DNA from: Ophiobolus disseminans
Lineage: Eukaryota; Ascomycota; Dothideomycetes; Pleosporales; Phaeosphaeriaceae
Reading direction: 5' to 3'
Length of the DNA stretch: 64,000 nt
NCBI GenBank assembly: GCA_010093685.1
Contig: MU006227.1
Location: forward strand, 1,056,154-1,120,153
The position numbers and the translations under genes were made by a program. Positions 1 to 10,636 of this stretch are shown here, one piece after another; position 1 is the first letter of the stretch, and each line of letters starts with the position of its first letter. Under the pieces are notes generated by a model. The model did not search any database, had not been told where the DNA came from, and saw only the letters and a list, made by a program, of their open reading frames with translations.

Positions 1-513
1 CGTGTCTCTTTGAGCTCCTCGCCGCCTGGAGGGCGGGTGCGCCGGCCAATCACCGCGCCCTGTACCACCCTTCGAAGCTGCTGGGTGAAACTGGCGTGTC
101 GACGCGTCGCTCTGGTGCCTGCCTCATCAGCCTCACCTACGCCACCAATGAAGATCGCCGCCAAGATTTCGAGGTGAATGCGAATGCATTGTCGCATTCG
201 GATTTGCTGATCTGCAGTTGCTTCCGACTCCAAAATCCGTTCGTTTGGATGATGATTTGTATGTATAGGAACAAGGGTCCATGAATGCTAACCATGGTAC
301 ACGCCGTGAGGAGAAGAAGGTTTTTAGTAGAACCATCAGCAATGTCCCCAAGGCTGCCTTTTTGACGTGAAAATTAGACGAGTTCATATTCAGAGGCCAA
401 TTCACCCTACTGTTCCATGATCGTGCGTACGAGATTGCGTCCCCAGGTTGTTCGTGGTATTTCTGCATCACCACCAGTCGCGCTTTCCTTGTAAACACAA
501 AACACTATTACGC
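1..513. other. No confident gene; left window edge and 5' flank
   Basis: Short open frames exist on both strands, but none shows a recognisable domain, and the first 150 bases read openly in several frames. They could be the end of a neighbouring gene cut by the window. The last 100-200 bases are the presumed promoter and leader of the gene starting at 514. Confidence 0.4.
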
Positions 514-1569
514 ATGGATAAAAATGGGAACTTACACGCTGCGAGTCAATCGTCATCCCGAGCCCACCGTTCCGCCCCGGATATCGAACCTCAAGCTTCG
601 AGTTCTCCAATCCATATACGGCAACCACCATCACCCGATAAGGCCGACACTCAACTCTTCACAGACGCTCTTGAAGAGCAAGTAGAAACTTTATACGCGA
701 CCCCGCCCCAGAACACCAACTCCTACAGGAGCGTCCCCTTCGACGTCTTGACAGGGCATTCACCAAAGCTCGAGAGCGCAGACCAGGCCAACACCGACGC
801 TGTTACAAGTAGCACGGACAACCAGAGCAGCACTGGTGTTCCAGAAAAAGGTGGGTCTGCAGTAACCTCAATGCCAATAGACAGGATCGCAAAGACAGCG
901 TCGACCAACAATCCTCAAGGAAGCTGCCAAGATGCACAAGCATCCGGAGAAGGCAAGGACGAAATGTCTCACATTACTCTACTACAAGATCCTCGAAAGC
1001 AGATTGACCCAGAATTTGTCCGCGTCTACAACATTGCCCTCGCCAACCGCTGGTCTACCAACGAACTATACCACCAAGTCGTCCCAACCCCTCCCATCTT
1101 TCTCTACTGTAGCTTGATGCTCCCATGGGTACTGGGCAATGTCATTGGAGCCACCGCGGAGCAGACAGCTACTTACATGGTATCCGCTCTCCTCAATGGT
1201 TTCTCGCGGGTCACAGTCAAGTACGCAGCACTACCGACCCTTGTACCTGATTCGAAAACAAAGAGTCCGCACAAACCGCTGCAGGGCCTCCTTCTAGGCA
1301 GTGTCAAAGATTGGGCGTTGAAGAAGATCGAGGCATATATCGACTTGTCAGACCAGAAGCGAGACATCGTTGAAGTCGATGTCGCTACTTCGACCGGTGA
1401 GGGCATCACGGTAGCTGCGTACACCTATGTCTGGAATGGCCCGATATCCGCGCTGGAAGATAAGAGCTGGGATCCAGTCGAGTATATGAAGCGCGGCACA
1501 CGTGAAGAGTCATCGCAGACGCCTACGTCGAGTCGCGGTGTTGTTGGGCTGCGCATGGGACGGAAATAG
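514..1569 (+). CDS. AIG2 / gamma-glutamylcyclotransferase-like protein
   Basis: A single-exon frame of 351 residues. The first ATG is at 514; the frame is open further upstream, but only with non-ATG codons. The N-terminal half (about 160 residues) is Ser/Thr/Gln-rich and probably disordered. The C-terminal half resembles the GGCT/AIG2 beta-barrel fold: the signature FLYCSLMLPWVL matches the family's glycine-loop pattern (F-x-Y-G-T-L-M-x-P), followed by an L-x-G-x-LLG strand and a V-A-A-Y-T-Y-V-W strand typical of the barrel end. Two oddities: the usual Gly-Thr of the substrate loop is Cys-Ser, and in the segment where the family normally has L-D-x-[YF]-E (catalytic Glu) I read I-E-A-Y-I, so the general base may be missing. 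Members act in gamma-glutamyl amine or glutathione metabolism, but many fungal paralogues have no known role. Substrate unknown; an inactive relative is possible. Confidence 0.7.
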   Translation: MDKNGNLHAASQSSSRAHRSAPDIEPQASSSPIHIRQPPSPDKADTQLFTDALEEQVETLYATPPQNTNSYRSVPFDVLTGHSPKLESADQANTDAVTSSTDNQSSTGVPEKGGSAVTSMPIDRIAKTASTNNPQGSCQDAQASGEGKDEMSHITLLQDPRKQIDPEFVRVYNIALANRWSTNELYHQVVPTPPIFLYCSLMLPWVLGNVIGATAEQTATYMVSALLNGFSRVTVKYAALPTLVPDSKTKSPHKPLQGLLLGSVKDWALKKIEAYIDLSDQKRDIVEVDVATSTGEGITVAAYTYVWNGPISALEDKSWDPVEYMKRGTREESSQTPTSSRGVVGLRMGRK

Positions 1570-2020
1570 GTCATTGGAGTAGTCACGTTAAGAAAAGATA
1601 ACTACGTAATCCAGACATTCTGATCACCCATCATTTCCCAATAAGTCATGTGGTGAGAATTCTCAACACTAGCAAGACTGCTTTGCAATAAGTCGTCCTG
1701 ACGTGCTACAATTACTTAGGTCGACAGACATTTGTATTCTACCATATCAAAACCCGTCTACCTTTGAATACTTGTAAGAGTTTTGTAAAGTTTTTAGAGT
1801 GTTGTGAGATATACAGGCTTCCTGTGAACAATCTCGCTGTGCCTATTTAGTGCTTCGCCAGACTGCGGGCTCCTTCCTATTGAATTCAGATTTGTGTCTT
1901 TCCAATCCTTCCAAGTCACCGGACAGCTCTAACATCTAATATCGTGAATTCCTTTCATGTAACATCCTATTCCAGCCCACCCAATACACATCATCCCCCT
2001 CCTCTCTCACAGCATCATCC
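1570..2020. other. Convergent intergenic region
   Basis: About 450 bases between the 3' ends of two converging genes. It contains A/T-rich stretches that may serve as polyadenylation signals for both strands. I see no gene or repeat. Confidence 0.5.
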
Positions 2021-2973
2021 TCACCGCGCGTCACTCCCCGCCGCCAACTTCCGCACACGCTCACAATACGCCTGCCACACCACCAACACCTTCACCACGC
2101 ACCGCACATACGCCGCCCACTTCAACTTCCCAACACCACCATCCGCGTCTGCCATCTCATCCCCGACCGCCGCACCCAGCAGTTCAACAGCCCCGCGCCA
2201 ATCATCACACCACCGCCCCCGCACGTCACCCATCGCATTCTCGAGGCTTAAGATCCGCTCACACAAAACCTCATACAACCTCCTCGCATCCCCATGTTTA
2301 GCCAACGGCGCATCTGCCCGCTCAAAGAATTTAAGCTCCCTATCTCTATCCCGTGTAGAAGCACTCTGCAACAGACTCCGCAACTTCAAATACGCCAAAT
2401 CCCTCACCCCGTTCCCGTTCCCCACATGAAACCTTCTCGCAACGCCCACCATGACCTTAGGCAAATCAGCTACCATCGTTTCAGCATGCCACACCATGGG
2501 CATAGCCGTGTGTGTCGTGAGTAAGCCGCGCGTGGAGAGTTTGAGGATAGTGTAGATTTCTCGCGCGGCGGGTGGTGAGATGGATAAAGAGATGCGTAGG
2601 CCATCGATTGCGATTTCGCGGGCGTCGAAGTCGTCGTTCTCGTCCTCGAACGCTTGATGTGGAATTGGTATGACGCTGCGACATATCAGGCATGTAGACG
2701 CAGTATTCAAGTGCAGCCATGTGCATATGCAGAGCGTGCAGAAAGTATGGCCGCAGGGTGTTATGAGTGGGTTGATGGTTGTTTGGATGTAAAGTCTAGG
2801 GCCCGTATTGGGGAGGAGGATGAGTGTGGATAGGTGCGTGGGTTCATTCTGCATGGCTTGGTTGTAGGTGTGTTTGCAGATTGGGCAGTGGGGTTCGTGT
2901 GGAGTGGATGGGATGATAGGGTGGTGAGGAGGGTGTCGACGAAGTCTTGGGAGAGGGGTAGGGGTGAGTCCAT
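2021..2973 (-). CDS. RING-finger protein, reading frame broken near the N-terminus
   Basis: The main frame runs 2854 to 2021 (277 residues from MQNEP). The RING finger starts upstream of that ATG: the same frame reads H-C-P-I-C-K-H-T-Y-N just before it, then CGHTFCTLC about 40 residues later and T-C-L-I-C-R, giving a C3HC4-type zinc ligand set with a long first loop. Such domains usually serve E3 ubiquitin ligases. The frame holding CPIC is open up to about 3050 but has no ATG. The plausible start at 2973 (MDSPLPLSQ) lies one frame away, and no GT...AG pair between them can join the two. Either a 1-2 nt indel (real or assembly error) or an unseen upstream exon must be invoked. The C-terminal 200 residues are helical and unrecognised. 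Confidence 0.6.
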
Positions 2974-3342
2974 CTTTTGGTTGAGGTTTGGTTGAAAAGA
3001 TTGGGCGTGTGCGGGATGATTGGGATGAGGGGCATTCGTGGGATATTTATCAAACGTGGGGGTTCTTCGAGGCAGGTGGTGAATTGAGGTTGCTGGTGCG
3101 AGGGTTTAAGCACATTACATCTGGCTCTGCCTCTCATTTTCACATTGCGGTGAAAGTAGAGCAATGACGTGATCGAGCGAGCGGGTCAGGCCACAAGCGC
3201 CTCGCAAACGGTGGTGAAAGTTGTAGTCGTTTGTCGCCGACATGATACGTACTTCTTGATCTTGACCTGTCTTTCACCCCATCAGTATCGACATGCAACA
3301 ACAAGACCATACCAGATCAAACAACACACCGCCCTTTCCAGC
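2974..3342. promoter_or_regulatory. Divergent promoter region
   Basis: About 370 bases between the presumed start of the RING gene (minus strand) and the ATG at 3343 (plus strand). It should hold both promoters. I see no clear TATA box or binding-site array. Confidence 0.4.
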
Positions 3343-4380
3343 ATGAACAGTTCTGCAGGCCTTGAGTCCGCGGATCACCCGACGGAGATTTCTTTTGAAT
3401 TCTCACCCGAAGACCTACAGCCCATATTCCCACCTCTGAATCAACTACCTCTCGATGCGGACTGGATAGGCGGTATTGCTGAAAGCACGGCGAACGAATA
3501 TTCCAACGCTGGACAGTCGCCGTTTGTGCAAAGCGCAATTTTTCCCAACGCGCCAATTCTCCGCCCTGAAGCATACATGGATTATCCACAATTCGATGTG
3601 CACGGCGCACCTGGAATGCTGGATGAGATGGCGACGCCGGATGAGGGGGACGAAGGACAACGAGACTGCACGTTTCCTCCACTATACCAAGGGCGCTCCG
3701 CGACAACTTTCGAGGATGTAATATCCCAATCACCTCGACGATCGGTGGGAGGAGCACTGTTGTTCAAGCGAGCCAGTACAAATACAAGGATAACGAAAAC
3801 AGGAAACAAAATGGAAGATAGGCGACTCCTTCGACGCGGTGATGCAACGCCACTTTCTCGACTTATCGGACGTCGAGGTGTGCCCGAGGATCAAGTCCGG
3901 GTCGGACAAGGCCTCGATACTGGCCTGAAGGCAGCTGTGGAGGCCATCACAAAGCTGAGGCTGTTGACGCTGCGAACAGTGCGATCTGATGATGGGAGGG
4001 GAGAGGAAGAAATGGAAGAACGCCCTGAGGGACGACAAAGCTCTGGTTGGGACCAAATACGCTCTCCATAAGTTGTGAAAGCCGGGAAACAAGCCAAGCC
4101 TGAAGACTACATCTACGTAAGTGAAAGTTGTTTTAAAAGCTGAAAAGTCTCTGTGGATATACAGGATGGTGTATTCTCCGGCTTTCGCGATCTACCGAGA
4201 GAGACGATACGACAGAGAGCGTTGAACAAGCTAGCAAAATCGGCATTGACGACTCGGAAAATTGATGACTGGGATGTCGCGACTGTTTTCAATCTTCTGT
4301 CAAATCTATACAATCTATACCATCAACACCGGTTGGGATGCGAAATGCCGAATGACTGTCCTCCGTTGGTGACCTGCTAG
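3343..4380 (+). CDS. Hypothetical protein, multi-exon
   Basis: The first frame begins at ATG 3343 (MNSSAGLES) and is acidic and low in recognisable structure. A clear later intron runs 4117-4164 (GTAAGT donor, TACAG acceptor), joining PEDYIY to DGVFSGFRDLPRET and ending at a TAG at 4380. Between them an in-frame TAA sits at 4069-4071. It would be removed if an intron ends at the CATAAG at 4072, for instance with a GTGTGC donor near 3878; that intron is my inference. The C-terminal segment (helical, rich in Arg/Leu/Asn) looks genuinely coding, but I do not recognise the family. Its last 92 bases overlap antisense the 3' end of the XPG nuclease gene, which is unusual for two coding regions. Function unknown. 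Confidence 0.5.
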
Positions 4381-6681
4381 GCGCCAACGATAGCAATTTG
4401 TCCACTGTAGGTGCAGCTGCGGCAGCTTGCTGAAAGTGCCTAACGCGTGCTGCGCGGATTTCGTCAATCTCCGGAGACGCAGTAGGCACGCGATCTGATT
4501 CGGGCTCAGGTAATGCCAAATCTCCAGGTATTTGAACCCGTTCTGCTAATTTGGGGGTCGAAGTATGCTTTGTGTGCCTTGTGGGTGTTTGTTGTTTGGG
4601 GACTCCGTGCTGTTTTGTGCGACTGCTAGTCGCTAACTGTCTCGAAGCCTTTTCGGCCTGCTTGCGAGCGGCTGAAGAAGCCCGAGGTGATTGATATACG
4701 ACCCTGGACGACTTGTGTGCTGTGGATGGCGCTGCTGTGTGCTCTGCCATGCTTAATCGTAGAGCTAACCGCAAATCTGCATCATCACTTTCCTCCACAT
4801 CAGACCCGATCATCGTCTGATGGATAATACCCCGAGAAGGTGTTTCTAGCCCTTGCTGGTCCTGAAGATCAAACGGCTGTATGAGTTCAAACTCGTCCGC
4901 GGAAGGGCTCGGTGAACCGAAATCGATGATTTGAGAGACAGCCAAACGTACCGATGATGTCACACGAAGCCGTGGTGCGGATAGCCGAAGCTCATCTTCA
5001 GAGTCCGAAAGTTCGATGATGTCTTTGATCCGAGTAGCAGAAATTTTGTGCTGACGTTCCATTGAAGGCGTGACACTGGAGTGACCATCTTGAACTGTAG
5101 GGACGGTAGCCACGACTGAAGCGTTACCAAGGGGTGAATCAACAGCCGTGGGCTGTTTCGGGGTCTTTCGTTTCCTCTTTACTGTAGCAGGTGCTTCGGA
5201 AGCCTCGCACGTGTCTGCTGACTGCTTGCGTTTCGCGATTTTGCGCTTCGGCCCGGGCGGCGGTGGATCGAGCACTTCAGGCGGTAGGACTTTCTGGAGC
5301 CAATATTCCGGTATCTCGAACTCTACACGATGATCAGGATCGAAACTTGTTGCCTTGTCCCCGTTCCAGTAGCCGCTCCTCTCGCCCTCAAAGTCTTTCT
5401 TTTGCAAGCTAGTGACACCGAATGGCGAAAAGGTAAGCTTCCGTTCAAACACACGATCTTGAAGCCCGCTCTCAATCTTCTTGGCCGTCCGCTTGATAAG
5501 GTTGATGCCATGCACTACCTCACGCGGTAGTGATGAGTTTCGAATTGACATATATCTTGTAAGTAGCACCGGGCAGACCCAGTTCATATACAATCTTCCC
5601 CAGATGTTGAAGCGCGAGCTTGTTATTTCGAGAAGCTTCAGCTCGTTGATCGGCCGAGTATACCCAGGGTCCAGTTTGGCGTTGTTTCTGAGCGTCTCGT
5701 CGCTGGAAACTTTTGGGCTGTTGTATTTCACCAGAGTTTTGAACGCCGGGAAGCCTATCGGCAATGCAGTGTTTCGTCCACCAGAAGTTCGGAGAAACTC
5801 GTCCAATTGTAGGGCCCAGACATCGCATTCTCTTTGATTGCGACACATGCAGAGACTCGGTCCAAGGCCCTTTTTGACGGCCTTCATCGCTAAGCTGGGG
5901 CCGCATCCTGGAAGTCCTTTCTCATCATAATCCCCGCCGACAAGCATGGCGAAAAGAACGAGTGCTTGTCGATCAATCTGCAGATGTGTCTTCAAATCCT
6001 GAGCTGTGACAACTTTTGTATACCTCTGGTTCTTTGTGGTGTTTTCCTTGGATCGATCTTTGGAGCCTTTGTCCCTGACAACACGATCATCACGAAGCCA
6101 TAATGTGCAGCCGAACATAAGACAATCAGAGTCTTGAGACCAAACAGCGTCAACGAGCCGAAGAAGCTGCATACGTGCGCATTCAGCCTCGGCCTCACCT
6201 GGAGCTTCATGGGATGGTATGCCAAAGGCTCTTAGCATTTCTCTCAAGAGGTCTCTCGCCCGATAGTCGATTTTGCCTTGCCCGCGACGTCCCCGTTTCC
6301 AGGGTCGGCCTGGCCCGTCGAAAACAAATATTAATTGGATATTGAGTGTGAGGAGGCGACATATCCTGTAGAACATGCACTTCTCTTGCCCTTGGAACGC
6401 CTGATCCGAGGCTGTTCATGTCAGCAATATATGTCATAATGGTAAGGGTTGCATACTGTCACGAATGGTGTATATTTGTGCTTGAGTAAGATTATTGAAT
6501 CGCCAATCGGCCTCATCCACAGCAATCCGGAGGGGCGTGCCATGGCGCTGATAGTGCTCTTCGGCAAGCTGTGCGACGGGAGTGCTTCTATCATACTCTC
6601 GAATGACATCGAAAAGCCTGCAAGGCGTCAGTGGTTTCGACACGTAACGGTCGTGGATATGGCGTACTGAGGAATCCCCAT
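4289..6681 (-). CDS. XPG/RAD2-family nuclease, GEN1/Yen1-like Holliday-junction resolvase
   Basis: My model is complement(4289-6411, 6457-6617, 6668-6681), 765 residues. Exon 1 is only 14 nt (ATG GGG ATT CCT CA); with the 50-nt intron (GTACGC donor, CTGAC branch, CAG) it restores the canonical MGIPQLFDVIREY start of XPG nucleases, whose N-terminal glycine binds near the active site. The N-domain follows (RIAVDEADWRF, then FVFDGPGRPWKRG near residue 88) and then the I-domain (EAPGEAEAECA near 127, SQDSDCLMFG near 151, GGDYDEKGLPGCG near 217, with its helix-hairpin-helix). Acidic residues needed for two-metal catalysis are present. The C-terminal 400 residues are low complexity with Ser/Thr-Pro sites and a basic KRK cluster, as in regulated Yen1/GEN1 proteins, and end in I-D-L-T-E-D. 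The enzyme would cut four-way junctions or flaps in DNA repair in the nucleus. FEN1 and RAD2/XPG are less likely by size and spacing. Confidence 0.85.
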
Positions 6682-7029
6682 GACGCGAGGGGGTGTTGAC
6701 GGTGTAGATCAGCCGCGTTCAACACGCGTCTTAGCGTGGAATACGAGCTGGCAAGAGTGAAAAGCTTCAAGGTCAAATTTGATGAGTAGCATCGTTCCCG
6801 GGCATCTATCTACAATGGGCACATGCATGCGGTCTTGCCCTCGGTGGACGATATGCGGACAGGGGCTTGAGTTGCTCTGGGCAAAGTCACGCGTCTTTAG
6901 CGTCTTGGCACACTCTGAGTTCAACACGGTTCCTAATTTCTCCTCACGTCTCACACGACTCCGCCCGCTCACTCGAAAGTGGAATAAGAAAGATATTAGA
7001 AGTATTTGGTACAGATGACTATTGACTGA
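6682..7029. other. Intergenic: 5' flank of the nuclease gene
   Basis: About 350 bases between the nuclease start and the 3' end of the Zn2Cys6 gene on the same strand. It should hold the nuclease promoter and the terminator of the regulator. No gene seen. Confidence 0.45.
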
Positions 7030-9818
7030 CTATGTTTCACAGTCCACTTCAAACGCCCCGTCCTCGAACCCGTGCCAAAGTTCCGCCTCCAGGAAAGAAC
7101 TCATGTCGCTCACTTTTTGTTGTGCACCCTTACGCCGTTCTTTGAGTGCATCGCCTAGAATTTTCGCTGTGGTTCGTGCCATATCAGACTTTCTTCCGAG
7201 GTACCACAGCGCTCTAACACAATCGTCCGCTCGCTGGAAATTCTCCTCTCCGTCGGTCAAACAGTGTAATGGCAACATCGTGTCCGCTTCTAAGAGTATA
7301 ACTCCCGCTTTAGCAAATGCCCGGATGAGGACAGCGGTCCAAGGCTCAGTTAATATTGAACCTTGGTTCAGTGCGAAATGAAACTCGTGTGATTTCGAGA
7401 ACGTCGCGTCATCCCGTGGACAGGCACACCTTGCCATGGCTGAGACTACTCGGCAATTGTTTTCTCGGAAATGCGACACAAAATCGGTAGAGATGCGCTG
7501 AGAGCGAGCTTCTTCCATACCAAGCTCGGAATCGTCAACAATTTCGAGCAAATCCGCCAGGAGAAGAGTGGCAAGATGCCAATGGCCTGCTAAACAAGTG
7601 TACCACGACTGGATACGAGGATGTAACTGGTCATGGTTGTGTATACAATCCTGGATGAACGGGGCGTACAGTCGTTCCCAGTGCGCATACACCGCCAAAG
7701 CCGCGTTGAGAGACTCCTCCACCTTAGGACCTCGTATGTTCCGAGTGAGAAGGGTTTGTATTCTGGTTACTTTCCGGAAGAGCACTACCTTCACTGGAGC
7801 TGCATCACAAAGTAAGGCAGCAGCTTGGTCGAAAGAGCAAGGCCATCTGACGGGACTTTGTTGGAGCCGGCTGTCCTGACGTGCGAACAGGTATCCGTCC
7901 CACAAGCCATCCGTTCTCTCGCCCGTCATGGTTGAGTCCCCATTCTTGGTCAATGCCGCGGTTGATTCAGGTCTGTCCGGGTAGATGTCAGAGTCTTCGT
8001 CCGATACCACTAGAGGCCTCTTGTTCATTGCGGCGGAAAGTGTATCGAACATTACGCCAAGCCAGAAGAGTAGATCGACAGCTGCTCGATCCGAGTTGTC
8101 CAAGCGTCCAGTGGATGCACGGTATTGCTTCGATCCTGCCTTCAGCCGTGGCTTGTCATTGCATATGGACATTCTGGATCTTAACGAATGAATTAGGCGT
8201 AGTCCTTGTTCGAGATGGGTCGGGGGCCCATCTGCATCAATGGCAAGGTCGAGTTTGGCTAGCAAATCCTGGCATTCGCTGATCCCATGGTCTGCCTCGG
8301 TTACTCTGTTTTCTAACCCGTCCTCGGGTTTGACGTAACCGACACAGTCTTCTCGCACTGATTCTAGCTCTTCCACCGGTTTTTGTGTCAGAGCAAAGAC
8401 TATCTGTGCAAGCACAACTCTGAAAGATTCGATGTCGCCCGCCGCTCGTAGTGCGTTATGTGCCTCATGCCAGGCATTAATCTGCAGCATCCGGTCAAAC
8501 CCGTCGTCTCGCGCTGTGTTATCGCTTTCCGTTTCGATCCTTGCACTCGCGTGAGTACCGTCGAACGGATATTTAGCGTTGCTTTTGTGGCTAGATTGCG
8601 ACCATTGAGTTGCGAATGCATAAATAGCCATATTGAGTGCTTTTGACGCTGCAGTATCTTCGGAGTATGTGAGCTGTCGTCCTCTGAGATTAGCGGAGAG
8701 TCTGTCCAGCCGGAAAACGCGATGGTAGATTCGGTTCCAGTCGGGTCGAGCATCATTTATCAGGGCGACATCAGCTTTCGTACTATAAGGGCACGTTCGC
8801 TCGGTGACCCAGCAAGACAGCGCGTTCTCGAAACTGTTGTGATAAATCTTCAGTAAGCTTTCCGTCAGAAATGCGTTGTTTGTTGAATGTACAAGGTCAC
8901 TCGCAAACGATATCGTTGGATAAGGCATCGCACTCTGGACAATCGAGCTCGACAAGCTGCGCCGGCGCCTTTTTCGACAAACGCGCATGACCGATCCATC
9001 TGTTTCGGCCGAAGCTTCACTCGTGGTCTTTGAGGACGATGCATACGAGCTATCGTGTTCGGTGCTTTCTTCAGACAAAGTCGGTAGCGATGAACCCTTT
9101 CCGGAATCGCAATCTCGCATAGCTTCATCGTCTTCAAACAATCCGGTCAGATCACTTCTACATTCTCTTGATATGGTCTCCATTGACATCGGAGATATGG
9201 TGTCAAAGAAAGTTGGCGATGGATCCATACCGAACGCTCCAGGTGGTCCGCCCGGGAAATCTGCGAACGTAACCCCTAAATCCAGCGGCGCGGCACGTTG
9301 AGCGGACCCTCCACCATTGGCGGCTATAGATTGAGAGGTCGGCCCCACAGCGTAACTTTGCCGATTAACTTCCTCATTGCCTGTCGGCTTGCTTGAAGAA
9401 GTTCGACGGCGTTTCGGTGGAGGTGTTGTATTTGCTTGCGGCTGTGTTGACTGTAACACGCGCTGCGATCGCAGCCAGTCGAAGGTGCACCCTTTTTTGG
9501 TCTTCTCGCAATTGCCACAGGGCGCTAACGGCCCGAAAACGTCTGCGCAGTTAGCTTCAAGCCATGCCTCTAAAGCCACGGTGGCTCACCGCTGTAATGG
9601 AAAGAAGTAGGGTTGGCTCCTGCTTTGTTGTTCTCATCCAGCAATGCATCCTCCAATATTGCTGCATCGCACGCTCTTTTTCCTTTGCGACATTGGTCGC
9701 AACATCTATTTTGTTTCCTGCTTGTCTTCGATGACTTGGCAGCGGTCATCGCGGTCGATGATGGCGACGTCCAGGCATAGTCCAGAAACGATTTTGGTTG
9801 AACGTCCACGAAATTCAT
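7030..9818 (-). CDS. Zn(II)2Cys6 fungal transcription factor
   Basis: Model complement(7030-9542, 9590-9818), 913 residues. The 47-nt intron (GTGAGC donor, GCTAAC branch, GCAG) falls inside the zinc cluster and joins FHYS to DVFGPLAPC. The cluster is C-C-D-Q-C-R-K-G-K-R-A-C (Cys 39/40, 43, 50), a long loop of about 35 residues, then C-G-N-C-E-K-T-K-K-G-C (Cys 85, 88, 95), followed by CTFDWLRSQR. A loop this long between Cys3 and Cys4 marks a distinct fungal subfamily that I remember as having ILED-x-LLD in the loop, as here. After it come a basic KRRR segment, Ser-rich linkers, and a large helical middle and C-terminal region resembling the fungal-specific regulatory domain. Nuclear DNA-binding regulator; target genes unknown. 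Neighbours give no cluster context. Confidence 0.85.
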
Positions 9819-10636
9819 GGCTGCGGTCGGGAATTGAATGCGAAAAGAGGAAAAAGTAAGAGAGCCTGCGTCGGTACGAGAGGCGCGTGAGAGGTTATCG
9901 CTACTGATATGCGCACCCCGCGCACAGCTAGCTCCACATCCATGACTTGGAAATGCGGGGAACGACGGTTACGCATGCCCTGTCACAGAGCGGTCTAACG
10001 CACACGCCTCCAGCTTCGGCGATCTTTAAAGATGGGCTACGCCATGTATTGTAGTAATGCTCACAATCTTAATATTTCCCGAATGGATTCAACCGGTACA
10101 CAAGGCGACCTGGAAAGCTCAAAGATGATACTGGTGCTGACATACAGCTCTGCCACGTTCGCACGGCGAAGTTGATACTTTCCATAAGCTTCAGAGCAAG
10201 TCCGAGCTACAAGCTTCGTCCCTGAATTTTCCGGACTCCGGCAGGGACCGCCTTTGTCCACGATACTTGGTTTACCACAGCGGCGGTATTGTGCTAGATA
10301 GGTGAACCCATCTTAGCTAGCAATGAGACTTCAAAAGTCCCAGGCGCCTTGATCTTCCGCTTAGACCCACGAGTATTGGTCTGGCACCAAGCGAGTGTCA
10401 GCGCGGCGCAGCACAACATCCCTGCGCCTGACTCGCAAGCGATGTTATTGAGCGAGGGAACACCGAGCCGGAGGTCACACGTCTCACGTTCAGTAGGTAG
10501 TCCAGGGTAAGGAGACGGTGAGGCGCATAGCCGGTCAGAGCCAAAGTGAAGCGCGACATTGATTTTCCATCTCAATGTGGTGAAGAGGATGGATGCGAAG
10601 CAAAATCTCGGAATTCACGGTATGTGTAAACTTCAA
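9819..10636. other. Intergenic, 0.8 kb
   Basis: Holds the promoter of the Zn2Cys6 gene (right after 9818) and the 3' flank of the hydrolase gene. Small open frames are present but none has a recognisable domain. No repeat seen. Confidence 0.45.
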
